From the NCBI GenBank assembly GCA_009785525.1, contig WQWC01000020.1:1-37611 (forward strand): 37,611 nucleotides of DNA, in the 5' to 3' direction. A program made the position numbers and the translations under genes. This DNA comes from Oscillospiraceae bacterium. GTDB lineage: Bacteria; Bacillota; Clostridia; Oscillospirales; Oscillospiraceae. Of the stretch, positions 1 to 8,398 are shown piece after piece; positions within the stretch are counted from its first letter, which is position 1, and each line of letters starts with the position of its first letter. The notes beneath the pieces are model-generated. The model searched no databases, was not told where the DNA came from, and saw nothing but the letters and a program-made list of their open reading frames with translations.

Positions 1-75
1 CATGGAGATACGCGTTTCAGCAGTGAAGAAAATATTGCCTACATGATAGATTGGCTGAAGAGAATTTTGGCATAG
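1..75 (+). CDS. C-terminal end of a probable alpha/beta-hydrolase (partial)
   Basis: The window opens inside a reading frame (frame 1) that ends at the TAG at 73-75 and encodes 24 residues beginning HGDTRFSSEEN and ending in WLKRILA. The HG-x3-F pattern followed by an amphipathic helix resembles the catalytic-His region of the next gene (HGGGGF, then a helix ending MRRSL), so it may be the end of a related esterase lying in tandem. This is inference from a short fragment; the rest of the gene is outside the window. Confidence 0.45.
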   Translation, partial: HGDTRFSSEENIAYMIDWLKRILA

Positions 76-143
76 GATTAAGAATGAAACTAATGACGCC
101 AAAACAGCTCGCTGCCATCGGCCGAGTATTCGGCTGGGTGTGA

Positions 144-165
144 ATTAAACGCTTTTGCGTTTAAT
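144..165 (+). promoter_or_regulatory. Leader hairpin upstream of the secreted esterase
   Basis: A perfect 9-bp stem (ATTAAACGC / GCGTTTAAT) with a TTTT loop lies 36 bases before the esterase start. A second small hairpin (GCCGA-GTAT-TCGGC) lies just upstream at about 121-134. The first is followed by AT-rich sequence but no clean T-run, so it could be a terminator of the upstream gene or an mRNA-leader hairpin. A 19-codon ORF at 84-143 crosses this region without a visible ribosome binding site and is not called. Confidence 0.45.
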
Positions 166-200
166 ATATAAAATTATTTAAAGGAGGAAAACTCGTATTT

Positions 201-3143
201 ATGAAAAGAAAAACAAGAAGAACTCTATTCCTTTTGGTCGTTCTGGTGATGACGATCAGCATGATGCCGCTTGGAATCGCCTCTGCTCAAACGGATAGCT
301 ACACAATAGAACCCGACGCGACAGTCGGCGGTGAAACGCTGGTAATCACAGCAACGGGGCTTGTGGATGGCTGGTCGCAGTTTGACACCGCTGTGGTCGG
401 CGGATCGGGGCTGGCTCTCGCTGTTTGGTTTTATCCGGGAAGCACTTTCTCGTTTAACCAAGATGTAACACTCTCATTCCAAGGTGACGCAGTCTTGACG
501 GTCAGGGCGGGTGATGTGATCCCGATGACCGATGAACAAAACGAACTGGCATTTAGCCTAGACGATGGTAACAGCATTATCTTAATTTATCAGGAATCAC
601 CTGGAAACTTTGGTATGGTTCCACCGGTGCTGTCTTTTGGACAATTCCCGGGTACGATTACTTTGCCTGACGATACGGTAGTTAGGCGTATGGCTCCAGA
701 TCAACCGCCGCCGCCGGATCCTTCTCACACCGTGGCAGAGTGGATAGCACGCGCTGGTCTGCCGTTTACCGCAACCTTGCCGGATCTGCGTCCGCTTGAA
801 CAGTTGGTTGCGGATTATGGTGAACCCACCCGCGAGGATGGCCCGGGATGGACAGGTCCATTTGTCGAATATACCGATTTGCCCGAAACCGGCAGGGCGG
901 TTCGGCTGTTCGCAAGAGACGGCGGCAGAGTTCCGGCGAGATATGAGATAGGCGAAACGCTGTGGGCTCTCGATTATCATCCGGGCATAGCCAGCAATTT
1001 CCTGCACCTCGTTCTTCCGGAAGGCCCGGCTCCCACAGGCGGGTGGCCTGTTCTTGTGTATTCGCAGGGCGCGGCATGGATGAATCAAAACATAAGCCAA
1101 ACTGCATTGTCGAACCCGGGTAATAATCTCGGATTTGTTGAACGCGGATTCGCGCTCGCGGTTGTGAGCTACAGACATACCGGTACGATGGGTCAGCCGG
1201 TTGTGGATGATTACACGACAATCCTCACAGATTTGAGAACTGCCGTCCGTTACCTGCGTCATCGAGCAGATGAGTTCAATTTGAACACTAACGCAATTAC
1301 CGTGTATGGAATCTCCAGCGGCGGTCACACTTCAAGTATGCTGGCAGTTACTCCGGACGGTGGCATGTTTGACAACGGCAGACTAAATCAATACTCCGGC
1401 ATACCAAACGCGGTAATCAGCGTCAACGCGCCGACAACGCTGCTGGAGAGCCTCTTTTATCCTACAACGACAAACCGCCTGAACCCAGACGGGACGACGG
1501 GGAGGCTCCTCGGCGGGAACTATCCTTGGGAAGTTCAAGATAGTGCGCGTGCAGCGAGTACAACATATCATATCCCCAACGCAGCACCCGGTGAAATCCC
1601 GCCGTTTCTCATTATGGCTGGCACGATGGATAACGTTATGCCACCAAACCAGTCGATTCGTCAATACATGTCGCTTCGGGAGCATGGGCATCCCGCAGAG
1701 TACATCATGGTTATAGGCGCGGGACACGGCGGCGGCGGATTCAACAGCTGTGCATTTCTTGATATAGCGGAAGAGTTTATGAGGCGTAGTCTTGATCTGC
1801 CAATTCCTGCGCCAATGCTCATTGATGGCGGACAAACGGTTAATCTGAATCCCGCGGCGCCTCAGTCATTGACTCTCGAAGCACTGGACGTACACGCCAG
1901 GACGATAGTTCCTCTGATCGCCATATTGAACGCGAATGTCAATCTGATGTATGATGGTGCAAGAATCCTGCCGTCTCCCGGCACGCCTCCGCTTGGAAAC
2001 TTGACAGGATGGGCTGTTAATAGCGGCACTCGCGCCGCGTACAATGCAGCAGCTCTTAATTCCGCGCTTGACGCGGCAGTTGGCGTTGCGGATGACTTCA
2101 TACTGCAATTGTGGATTGCGCTGCCCGGCGGCGGTGAAGCGCAGATCGCATTGAATATTGCGGTTACAGAAGCTGCGCCGGAGCCGCCGCCCGCTCTCGT
2201 TGACGGCCCGGAGGTTACGCTGGCTCCCGGTCTGACAGCACAGCTGACGCTTGTAGTTACACCCGATGATGTCAGCGCAGGAATGCCGCTTATAAACACA
2301 TTGAACGACCGCGTAAACTTCATGTTCGACAATGTGCGGATTATGCTTATACTCGGCCCCGTTGTGGATGGTGGTACATTTGCGGGATGGTCAACTCCTG
2401 CCATAGAACGTCAACCCTTCGGTCCGGCGATAACCGCTGATCTGCTTGGGCCTGCATCCACAGCGGCGGAAAGCTTCTATTTGACACTTTATATTGCATT
2501 GCCCGGCGCGACGGAAGGCGCAGTTGAGCTATTCTTTGATTTTGGCGGTGCCGCTTCGCCACCGCCTCCTCCATCGCTTAATCTCAATGCAAGCACACCC
2601 GTGACTGTGACAGTAGCAATGAGCGAAAGCGACGTTTTCCCGGTATCTGGTGCAGCCTTAGCCGCTCTGCTAAACGCAAACTTCAGTATCGAATTCAACG
2701 GTGCGCCGTTCGTTGCGACTGCCGCTCCAACAGCCGGTTTCAATCTCGTCGAGTTTCAGTGGTTAGATGGTACTTGGGAAGAAGTTACTATGCCTCCGGG
2801 TCCCACAGGTGGGATATCCCCGGCATTGACCGAAGCCGGAGCCGCTTTTTCTGCCGATGGTGCAGTTGAATTTACTATTCGGCTCGCATTGCCCGGCGAT
2901 GCAGGCAGGGCTGAGGTCACGGTTGAATTCACAGATGTTGAAAACTTAGTCGCTGTGATGGTATCGAACGCGGCCGCATGGTCTGGCGCGGACGTTGCGG
3001 AGAGAGCGCGGCTTGCTAATGAATCTCTTGCACTCGGTGCAAAGGTAAGCGCACTGCTCGGCAGACCAGTCATACGTGGCAGTAACGGCGTGTGGTATGT
3101 GGATCGAATTGGTGGTGAAAGATTATTCGATATTATTGATTAG
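201..3143 (+). CDS. Secreted multidomain esterase (BD-FAE-like alpha/beta-hydrolase)
   Basis: A 980-residue exported protein. A signal peptide (basic KRKTRR, hydrophobic core, probable cleavage ASA|QT after residue 29) is followed by an N-terminal beta-rich domain (about 35-135). The alpha/beta-hydrolase domain (about 250-535) has nucleophile Ser372 in GISSG, probable Asp477 (AGTMDN) and His509 (GAGHGGGG), the layout of carboxylesterase/feruloyl-esterase-like BD-FAE enzymes; substrate unknown. Residues about 540-930 contain three successive beta-rich units of about 120 residues, each ending in a similar segment (LWIALPGG, LYIALPGA, IRLALPGD), probably Ig-like or surface-binding modules. The final 50 residues form a separate tail. 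The AAAGGAGG site (179-186) is about 14 bases before the ATG, slightly long; the signal peptide begins exactly at this ATG, which supports it. A strong terminator follows. Confidence 0.88.
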   Translation: MKRKTRRTLFLLVVLVMTISMMPLGIASAQTDSYTIEPDATVGGETLVITATGLVDGWSQFDTAVVGGSGLALAVWFYPGSTFSFNQDVTLSFQGDAVLTVRAGDVIPMTDEQNELAFSLDDGNSIILIYQESPGNFGMVPPVLSFGQFPGTITLPDDTVVRRMAPDQPPPPDPSHTVAEWIARAGLPFTATLPDLRPLEQLVADYGEPTREDGPGWTGPFVEYTDLPETGRAVRLFARDGGRVPARYEIGETLWALDYHPGIASNFLHLVLPEGPAPTGGWPVLVYSQGAAWMNQNISQTALSNPGNNLGFVERGFALAVVSYRHTGTMGQPVVDDYTTILTDLRTAVRYLRHRADEFNLNTNAITVYGISSGGHTSSMLAVTPDGGMFDNGRLNQYSGIPNAVISVNAPTTLLESLFYPTTTNRLNPDGTTGRLLGGNYPWEVQDSARAASTTYHIPNAAPGEIPPFLIMAGTMDNVMPPNQSIRQYMSLREHGHPAEYIMVIGAGHGGGGFNSCAFLDIAEEFMRRSLDLPIPAPMLIDGGQTVNLNPAAPQSLTLEALDVHARTIVPLIAILNANVNLMYDGARILPSPGTPPLGNLTGWAVNSGTRAAYNAAALNSALDAAVGVADDFILQLWIALPGGGEAQIALNIAVTEAAPEPPPALVDGPEVTLAPGLTAQLTLVVTPDDVSAGMPLINTLNDRVNFMFDNVRIMLILGPVVDGGTFAGWSTPAIERQPFGPAITADLLGPASTAAESFYLTLYIALPGATEGAVELFFDFGGAASPPPPPSLNLNASTPVTVTVAMSESDVFPVSGAALAALLNANFSIEFNGAPFVATAAPTAGFNLVEFQWLDGTWEEVTMPPGPTGGISPALTEAGAAFSADGAVEFTIRLALPGDAGRAEVTVEFTDVENLVAVMVSNAAAWSGADVAERARLANESLALGAKVSALLGRPVIRGSNGVWYVDRIGGERLFDIID

Positions 3144-3188
3144 CCGCAACGGCGCGGGATCGTAATTTATATATCTACGTTACAAGAC

Positions 3189-3242
3189 AACCGGAGTTTT
3201 TTTGCATCATCTTTTGATGCTACAAGAACACTCCGGTTTTTT
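3189..3242 (+). terminator. Rho-independent terminator after the esterase
   Basis: AACCGGAGT (3189-3197) pairs with ACTCCGGTT (3230-3238) and is followed by TTTTTTG. A second small hairpin, GCATCA/TGATGC, sits inside the loop. It lies 45 bases after the esterase stop. Confidence 0.85.
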
Positions 3243-3358
3243 GTGGCTATAAAGCCTGGCTCACTGGTTCATATCTGACGTTAAGTCTGGCCGCGATGAG
3301 GCGGTCGAACAGAACCTTGTCCTATTGAAGTTGCCCAGCAGATTTGCACAGTCAATAA

Positions 3359-3526
3359 GCGGAGTTTACAGCCCTTGCTGTCAGGTTGTGTGAAGAGGTC
3401 ACGAACAATGAAATTATCGGGCGTGCTGATTTTGCAGATACGAATGATGAAAACTTGAGAAAATGGCATATCCAAAACGCGGAGACGCCCTCTCTGATCC
3501 ATAAGTATGCCACACAGGCGGTGTAA
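3359..3526 (+). pseudogene. Degenerate coding remnant, family not recognised
   Basis: An open frame with no start encodes 55 residues (from AEFTALAVRLCEEV through IIGRADFADTNDEN to a TAA at 3524-3526) with composition typical of a real protein C-terminus. Immediately upstream, in another frame (about 3270-3350), the sequence reads SDVKSGRDEAVEQN, as if one gene had been frameshifted. I cannot name the family. It may be the decayed end of a gene lost between the esterase and the PerR-like gene. A chance open frame is possible. Confidence 0.35.
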
Positions 3527-3634
3527 AATCCCACTTTTGACATTTTGGTATAGGGTTTTTAATAAGTTTTTTTGTTAACATATTGTAAATACGAGGTGTG
3601 TGAACAGGTTATTTCATATGTCTATATTTCGCTA

Positions 3635-3671
3635 TTGACAAGTGAGACTTGCTGGTTTATAATAATTGATA
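3635..3671 (+). promoter_or_regulatory. Promoter and PerR-box-like operator of the Fur-family gene
   Basis: A perfect sigma-A promoter: TTGACA (3635-3640), 17-bp spacer, TATAAT (3658-3663). Overlapping the -10, positions 3657-3671 match the PerR box TTATAATNATTATAA at 12 of 15 positions by my count. Binding there would block the promoter, so peroxide- or metal-responsive autoregulation is likely (inference). Confidence 0.75.
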
Positions 3672-3712
3672 TCAAATAATAGCAACGACTGTTAAGAGGG
3701 GCGAATAGAGAT

Positions 3713-4114
3713 ATGAGCAGTAAAAGGAACACATTCCAGCGAAAGTTGATTTTTAACGCGGTAAAAGAACTGAATATGCATGCGACAGCGGAGCAAGTTT
3801 ATAAATATGTAGCCAAACAGCATCCAACCATCAGCAAGGCTACCGTTTACAGAAATCTAAATCAGATGGTGCAGGCGGGGGATCTTTTAGGCATCGGCAA
3901 CCCTTATAGCTCCACACATTATGACCATAAGCTCCATGAGCATTATCACTTTGTATGCGATTTATGCGAGCAGATATTCAATGTGGAAGCCGATTTGTCT
4001 GATATTTGCAATCGGCTTGGAAGTGCAGACGGATTTGATGTTTCAAGCTATAACATATCCTTTAGTGGTTTGTGCTGGAGCTGCAAAGCCGAGCAGAGCA
4101 GTGTCGGTTTTTAG
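3713..4114 (+). CDS. perR: PerR-type Fur-family transcriptional regulator
   Basis: A 133-residue metal-dependent repressor of the Fur superfamily. The N-terminal winged helix includes TAEQVYKYV and SKATVYRNLNQM (about residues 24-58). The dimerisation/metal domain carries EHYHFVCDLC. Structural zinc ligands are C82/C85 and C121/C124 (CWSC). By alignment to Bacillus PerR, the regulatory-metal ligands H37, D71 (PerR D85), H77 (H91) and H79 (H93) are present, but the position of PerR D104 is Asn90. Family knowledge: PerR senses H2O2 by Fe-catalysed oxidation of H37/H91, and the fifth ligand tunes this. The ribosome binding site AGAGGGG precedes the ATG. It is monocistronic, with a PerR-box-like operator on its own promoter. 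It could instead be a Fur or Zur variant, but the PerR ligand pattern and operator favour PerR. Confidence 0.85.
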   Translation: MSSKRNTFQRKLIFNAVKELNMHATAEQVYKYVAKQHPTISKATVYRNLNQMVQAGDLLGIGNPYSSTHYDHKLHEHYHFVCDLCEQIFNVEADLSDICNRLGSADGFDVSSYNISFSGLCWSCKAEQSSVGF

Positions 4115-4242
4115 TAAGCATACATTTGCAAACATCCGTTTAAATCGAGTAGCCTATTTTTGCTTGACAAAACATCTGTTTCTTCTGACCGCGCGGGCTG
4201 TGTAGAAACAGGCTGACCAAGCTAAAAGATGGAATTCGGACA

Positions 4243-4283
4243 AAAAGTGCCGCGATACCGTTGTCTGGTATCGCGGCACTTTT
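4243..4283. terminator. Bidirectional terminator between perR-like gene and SLH gene
   Basis: A perfect 17-bp inverted repeat (arms 4243-4259 and 4267-4283, core GTGCCGCGATACC) with a 7-base loop, with A-rich sequence on one side and T-rich on the other. It separates two convergent genes and can serve both. Confidence 0.85.
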
Positions 4284-4363
4284 ATTTGATATACGGGATT
4301 CACATAAAGCAAGACCTTTCGCATGTTGAATTGATTCGGAAAGATAAAAAACTATCTGACATA

Positions 4364-7300
4364 TTATCCTGCCCTAAATATATCCTGTGGTCTGGAGTCC
4401 GGCCGCTCCAACAGATGCCAGGGCCGCTCCGGCAGCATGATTTGCGCCCACGTCTCGTGGATACCATTGGCCTTACGCACGTAGTAGTGAGAATTAGTCG
4501 CTTCCTGAATATACAGATAGTACCAAGCGTTTGGATTCGCGTTATCCGGCCAGGTGCGCATATCGGGCAACAGGTCACTCGGACTCTCCGGCAAACGATT
4601 CAGTGCACGGTTTATCATGGCTGCCGCTTCCGCCCTTGTGACAGGCTGATCCGGCAGGAACACCCCGCCTGGGCCGTCTGTCCCCTGGACCCAGGCGTGA
4701 AGGGCGGCAGCATTGATATACCCTTGCGCCCAATGCCCGTCAATGTCTTTAAACTGTGGGGCGTCACTATAACCTGCACCTTTAAATCTGGCGATCACCG
4801 TGGCAAGTTCCGCCCTGGTGATGGCGCCATATGGTTGAAATGTGCCGTCCGGCCTGCCACGGAAAAGACCAAAGTTGCTGACTGTGGATACGGCGTTATT
4901 ATACCAGCTTGTGAGCGCAACGTCTGAGTACGGATTATCCTGCCGCCAGAACGCGGCCCGGTCCGCATCTGACATCAGACGGAAGAATATCGTTGCCGCT
5001 TGCGCCCTGGTGATAGTTGCAACGGGTCTGATTTTACCGTCTTCAAAGCCAATCATATATGCGTAATGCATGTCTCCTGAAGGTTCGGTCGGCTGCGTCG
5101 GTTCAGTCGGCCGTGTCGGCTCAGTCGGTTGTCCGCCGATGCCTCCGGGAGGCGTACGTGTCCACTGCGCTGTGAACGTAATTTCACCGATGACTATATG
5201 CGCCGCCGCATCTTCATGCGTCAGATTCGGGGTGCCGCCCGCCTGGCCGGTGTGACGCCAACCGGTGAACGTGTAGTTCAACCGCCCCGGACGGGGTACA
5301 TTGTATTCCCCGATTGCGGCCCCATAGGGGAGTGTATGCGTGATATTTGCCGGATTGCCGTTCACATTGCCGCCGTTTAGGTCGAAAGTCACGATGTGCA
5401 TAGTCCGCACCCATTGAGCGGTGAAGGTTGTGCTTTCGTTGACGTACAGCGCCTCGACGTCTTCTGTTGACAGTATGGTAGGGTTATCGTCTCGTGTCCA
5501 GCCGACAAGCGTGTAGTTCAAGCGTTCCGGTTCCGGCGTGATTTGAGTTTCCCCGATGGTATATCCTAAAGGGATGGAATACACAATATCCGCCGTGTTT
5601 CCAGATACATTTCCGCCGTTTAAGATGAAGGTGACCCGCGCACGCGGATTTGGCCCTACAAAGTTGATGTCATAATTTGTGAGCAGTTCCCCGAATGAAA
5701 AGTCGTAGTGATTGCTGGGCGGCGCAAACTTTCCGACACCCGCGGTATTGCCGGAGAATACGCCGTCTGCCGCTAGAATGTTCGCATATGCGGTTAGCGG
5801 AAGCGGGTCGGAATAGACATAGGCGCTTGTAAAAATCCCTCCGCCATGTCCGTTTGTTGCTGTGTTGTTAGATATTTCACCGCCGGTCATATTGAGACGG
5901 GCATTCGCCGTGGCGATGCCTGTGCCGAGCCAAATTCCGCCGCCGTTGTTTTCCGCGGTGTTTCCACCGATAGTGCCGCCGCTCATGGTGAGTTGACTGC
6001 CTGACGCTGCGTTGCTTCCTGAGGTAAGCCAGACTCCACCGCCATTAACCGCAGTATTGCCGGTAATTATACCATTGGTCATGTTGATTGTAATTGCACC
6101 GGCTGCCGGATTACCCGCTGCGTTTAAAAGCGCTGCGGCTACCCCACCGCCATTGGCGGCGGCAGTATTTCCGCTGATCTCTCCGCCGGACATGGTGAAT
6201 GCCGTGCCGGCTAACAATATTACCCCGCCGCCCTGAGTAGGGGATTGATTGTCCTGGATTATACCGCCCGCCATCGTAAATATACCGTTGTTTTGTACGA
6301 ATACACCGCCCCCGCCGCGCCGCCAGTCAATAGTGTTTTCCGCAACGGTACCGGGGTTGCCAAGACTCGTTATTGTATTGTTCCGGATTGTGCCGGCTGT
6401 CATGGTGAATAAGCCCCACTCAAGATTCACGCCGCCGCCAAAGAGGGCTGTATTGTCATATATTTCACCGCCAGACATGTGCATACTGGGGGAAGCGGCA
6501 AGTGTGGGAATACCGGTTCCCGCAGCACCTACACGTACTCCACCGCCAAAGCGGCCTGTGTTATCCCGAATTACGCCGCCGTCCATGTTAAAGCTCGACC
6601 CCGCGCCTTGGACGGACACCGCGCCTCCTGTGTTGCCGGTGATACTATTATTGCTGAGTTCTCCGCCGGTCATGGTAAATAATGCACCTGCGCCGACGAA
6701 CACTCCGCCGGCGCCTGTGCCGCCGCTGTTGCCGCTGATCTCTCCGCCATTCATGGTGAGCGCGGCGTCTGCACCCGTTACAGTAATTCCGCCGCCTTGG
6801 CTGCCGGTACCATTTCGATTATTCTGAATAGCGCTGCCATCTTCCATGTATACGCTTCCACCGGCGTTTACTTGAATCCCACCATGATTGACACCCCACA
6901 ACGGAAAGTTGCCGTTCAGCTCGACATTCTCCAATCGCAAGGTGCCATTTACTACAAAGTGCCGTTGCGTGTTGCCTGATACCCGTGTAATGGCATATCC
7001 GCCTGTTAAGGTAATTTCGCTGCCTGCCGGTATGGTAATGGCATTCCATGCTGTTCCCGTGGCAGTGATATTGATGTTGTCTGTAATCTCAATGGTAGTC
7101 GGCGTAGACCCAGCGGCAGTTACCTCACTGCTCAATTCTGCCCATGTGCTTACCTGCACCATATTCAACGGTGCAATTGCAATTCCCGCAGAGGATGCGT
7201 AGGCAGTGTACACCTCATCCTCGGATGGTACATAGACCGCATGCCCTTCTTCCTCTGGGGAGCTAAAGACCGTACAGTCTTCCTCATACGCAAGCGCTTG

Positions 7301-7387
7301 CGTTGGCAAAAATAAGAAAAACATAGTAAAGGCGAGCAACAAGCTAAGACACCGCCTTGCAACTATGTGCAAAATTTTTGCGTTCAT
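4364..7387 (-). CDS. SLH-anchored beta-helix surface protein with Flg_new repeats
   Basis: A 1007-residue exported cell-surface protein. A signal peptide (hydrophobic core LSLLLAFTMFFLFLP, probable cleavage after QALA, about residue 33) leads to a long right-handed beta-helix region (about 150-560) built of polymorphic repeats of the type MSGGEISGNTA..GGGV. Two InlB/Flg_new (Listeria-Bacteroides) repeats follow (about 582-655 and 662-740, VTFILNGGN and VTFDLNGGN to FTAQW), then a TEPT-rich linker and three SLH domains (about 774-955, with ITRAQAA, ITRAELA and VTRAEAA motifs) that bind pyruvylated secondary wall polymer. A 75-residue tail follows the SLH region. The family suggests an adhesin or carbohydrate-binding surface structure; ligand unknown. 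AAAGGGG lies about 12 bases before the ATG. A bidirectional terminator lies downstream. Confidence 0.88.
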   Translation of the reverse strand: MNAKILHIVARRCLSLLLAFTMFFLFLPTQALAYEEDCTVFSSPEEEGHAVYVPSEDEVYTAYASSAGIAIAPLNMVQVSTWAELSSEVTAAGSTPTTIEITDNINITATGTAWNAITIPAGSEITLTGGYAITRVSGNTQRHFVVNGTLRLENVELNGNFPLWGVNHGGIQVNAGGSVYMEDGSAIQNNRNGTGSQGGGITVTGADAALTMNGGEISGNSGGTGAGGVFVGAGALFTMTGGELSNNSITGNTGGAVSVQGAGSSFNMDGGVIRDNTGRFGGGVRVGAAGTGIPTLAASPSMHMSGGEIYDNTALFGGGVNLEWGLFTMTAGTIRNNTITSLGNPGTVAENTIDWRRGGGGVFVQNNGIFTMAGGIIQDNQSPTQGGGVILLAGTAFTMSGGEISGNTAAANGGGVAAALLNAAGNPAAGAITINMTNGIITGNTAVNGGGVWLTSGSNAASGSQLTMSGGTIGGNTAENNGGGIWLGTGIATANARLNMTGGEISNNTATNGHGGGIFTSAYVYSDPLPLTAYANILAADGVFSGNTAGVGKFAPPSNHYDFSFGELLTNYDINFVGPNPRARVTFILNGGNVSGNTADIVYSIPLGYTIGETQITPEPERLNYTLVGWTRDDNPTILSTEDVEALYVNESTTFTAQWVRTMHIVTFDLNGGNVNGNPANITHTLPYGAAIGEYNVPRPGRLNYTFTGWRHTGQAGGTPNLTHEDAAAHIVIGEITFTAQWTRTPPGGIGGQPTEPTRPTEPTQPTEPSGDMHYAYMIGFEDGKIRPVATITRAQAATIFFRLMSDADRAAFWRQDNPYSDVALTSWYNNAVSTVSNFGLFRGRPDGTFQPYGAITRAELATVIARFKGAGYSDAPQFKDIDGHWAQGYINAAALHAWVQGTDGPGGVFLPDQPVTRAEAAAMINRALNRLPESPSDLLPDMRTWPDNANPNAWYYLYIQEATNSHYYVRKANGIHETWAQIMLPERPWHLLERPDSRPQDIFRAG

Positions 7388-7470
7388 CTGATAATACCCC
7401 TTTCGTTCGCGGATGGATTTTGATTATGGCTTCACTTTTTTTGTAGATGAGCCGGAACAGTAATAGCATG

Positions 7471-7487
7471 GGCGATTGATAATCGCC
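7471..7487. promoter_or_regulatory. Palindrome in SLH-gene upstream region
   Basis: GGCGATT-GAT-AATCGCC, a perfect 7-bp inverted repeat with 3-base centre, lies 84 bases upstream of the SLH gene start. It is the size of a dimeric repressor operator. A second small inverted repeat, GTACGC-TTGTG-GCGTAC, is at 7525-7541. No regulator can be assigned. Apart from these and the lipoprotein terminator I see nothing coding in 7388-7773. Confidence 0.35.
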
Positions 7488-7716
7488 TATATTAAGGTAT
7501 ATAAATCGGTGTAGAACCAACATAGTACGCTTGTGGCGTACAAATTACTACCATGACAGTATATCAAATACCGGCCAATATATCAATAAGCCCATTCCGT
7601 TATCGAAAAAATGGAGCGGATTATTGCAGCGTTATACATTAGTAGCGGACTTCACGACGCTTCGCCCGCTGCGCTGGGTTGCTTGCGGTTTTGGACGGGG
7701 AATACGTTCTAAATTA

Positions 7717-7761
7717 AAACACGCGCCCTCGGGAGAATGCTTCTCCACCATGGGCGCGCGT
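7717..7761 (-). terminator. Terminator of the small lipoprotein gene
   Basis: CGCGCCC and GGGCGCG form the outer stem, with an inner GGAGAA-TGC-TTCTCC hairpin. On the minus strand the structure is followed by TGTTTTAATTT. It lies just downstream of the lipoprotein stop codon. Confidence 0.7.
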
Positions 7762-7773
7762 ATTGTGCTTGAT

Positions 7774-8271
7774 TTAGTGACTATAAAAATATTCAATATT
7801 CGCGTGTACAAACCCCAGTATTTGCCGTGCACGTTCGCTCAATTCCGCAGCTTCCGCTGAGTTCAGCGCGTTCATATACTCATCGTATTCCGCCTGATTT
7901 TCACGCTTGACCTCAGCGATTACAGAACTCACGTAGAACAGCGCCTGCTCCTGCGAAGCGTCCAGCGCGGTTCCCAGCGCCTCCAGCACCGGCGCGGGAT
8001 CTTCTTTAAGTCTTCGCATGAGTTCACGGCCACGGTACTCATCACTGTCCTCAAAATTGTCGATAATCTCAGAAAGTTCTTTGTGCTCGAACGGGTTCGG
8101 ATTCCCGGTATAGTAATTGGGGTAGTCCGGCGGATAGGCCGGATACTCCGGGCTATTTTCGTATACGTATGGATTGCTCGGATTCGGCGTTTCCGTCTCC
8201 GTTTGTGTACATCCGGGCAAAACAGCCGCGAGTGTTACGGCACATAATAGTGTCAGAAATAGCTTTTTCAT
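7774..8271 (-). CDS. Small lipoprotein of unknown function
   Basis: A 165-residue protein with a lipoprotein signal peptide: MKK, hydrophobic stretch, lipobox VLPGC with Cys21. A Pro/Tyr/Asn-rich low-complexity linker follows (about 25-60, PEYPAYPPDYPNYY), then a predominantly helical, charged C-terminal domain (about 62-165). It is likely anchored to the outer face of the membrane. GGAGG sits at ideal spacing before the ATG. I do not recognise the family. It is monocistronic with its own terminator. Confidence 0.8.
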   Translation of the reverse strand: MKKLFLTLLCAVTLAAVLPGCTQTETETPNPSNPYVYENSPEYPAYPPDYPNYYTGNPNPFEHKELSEIIDNFEDSDEYRGRELMRRLKEDPAPVLEALGTALDASQEQALFYVSSVIAEVKRENQAEYDEYMNALNSAEAAELSERARQILGFVHANIEYFYSH

Positions 8272-8398
8272 TATTTCCTCCGGTTTGGTTGTTAATCTTC
8301 ACTATTATGCCCCACAATATTTGGTTTATTAGGGTTTGTCATTCACCTCTAAAGAGTCCCGTCTATGATTATTGGCAAGAAAAACAGCGGGGTATCAT

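Noticed and set aside
84-143. A 19-codon ORF beginning MKLMTPKQLAAIG
   Set aside because: No ribosome binding site is visible and it overlaps a hairpin; it could be a leader peptide, but nothing positive supports it.
7531-7860. A 109-codon plus-strand frame
   Set aside because: It runs antisense through the lipoprotein terminator and gene end and has no ribosome binding site.
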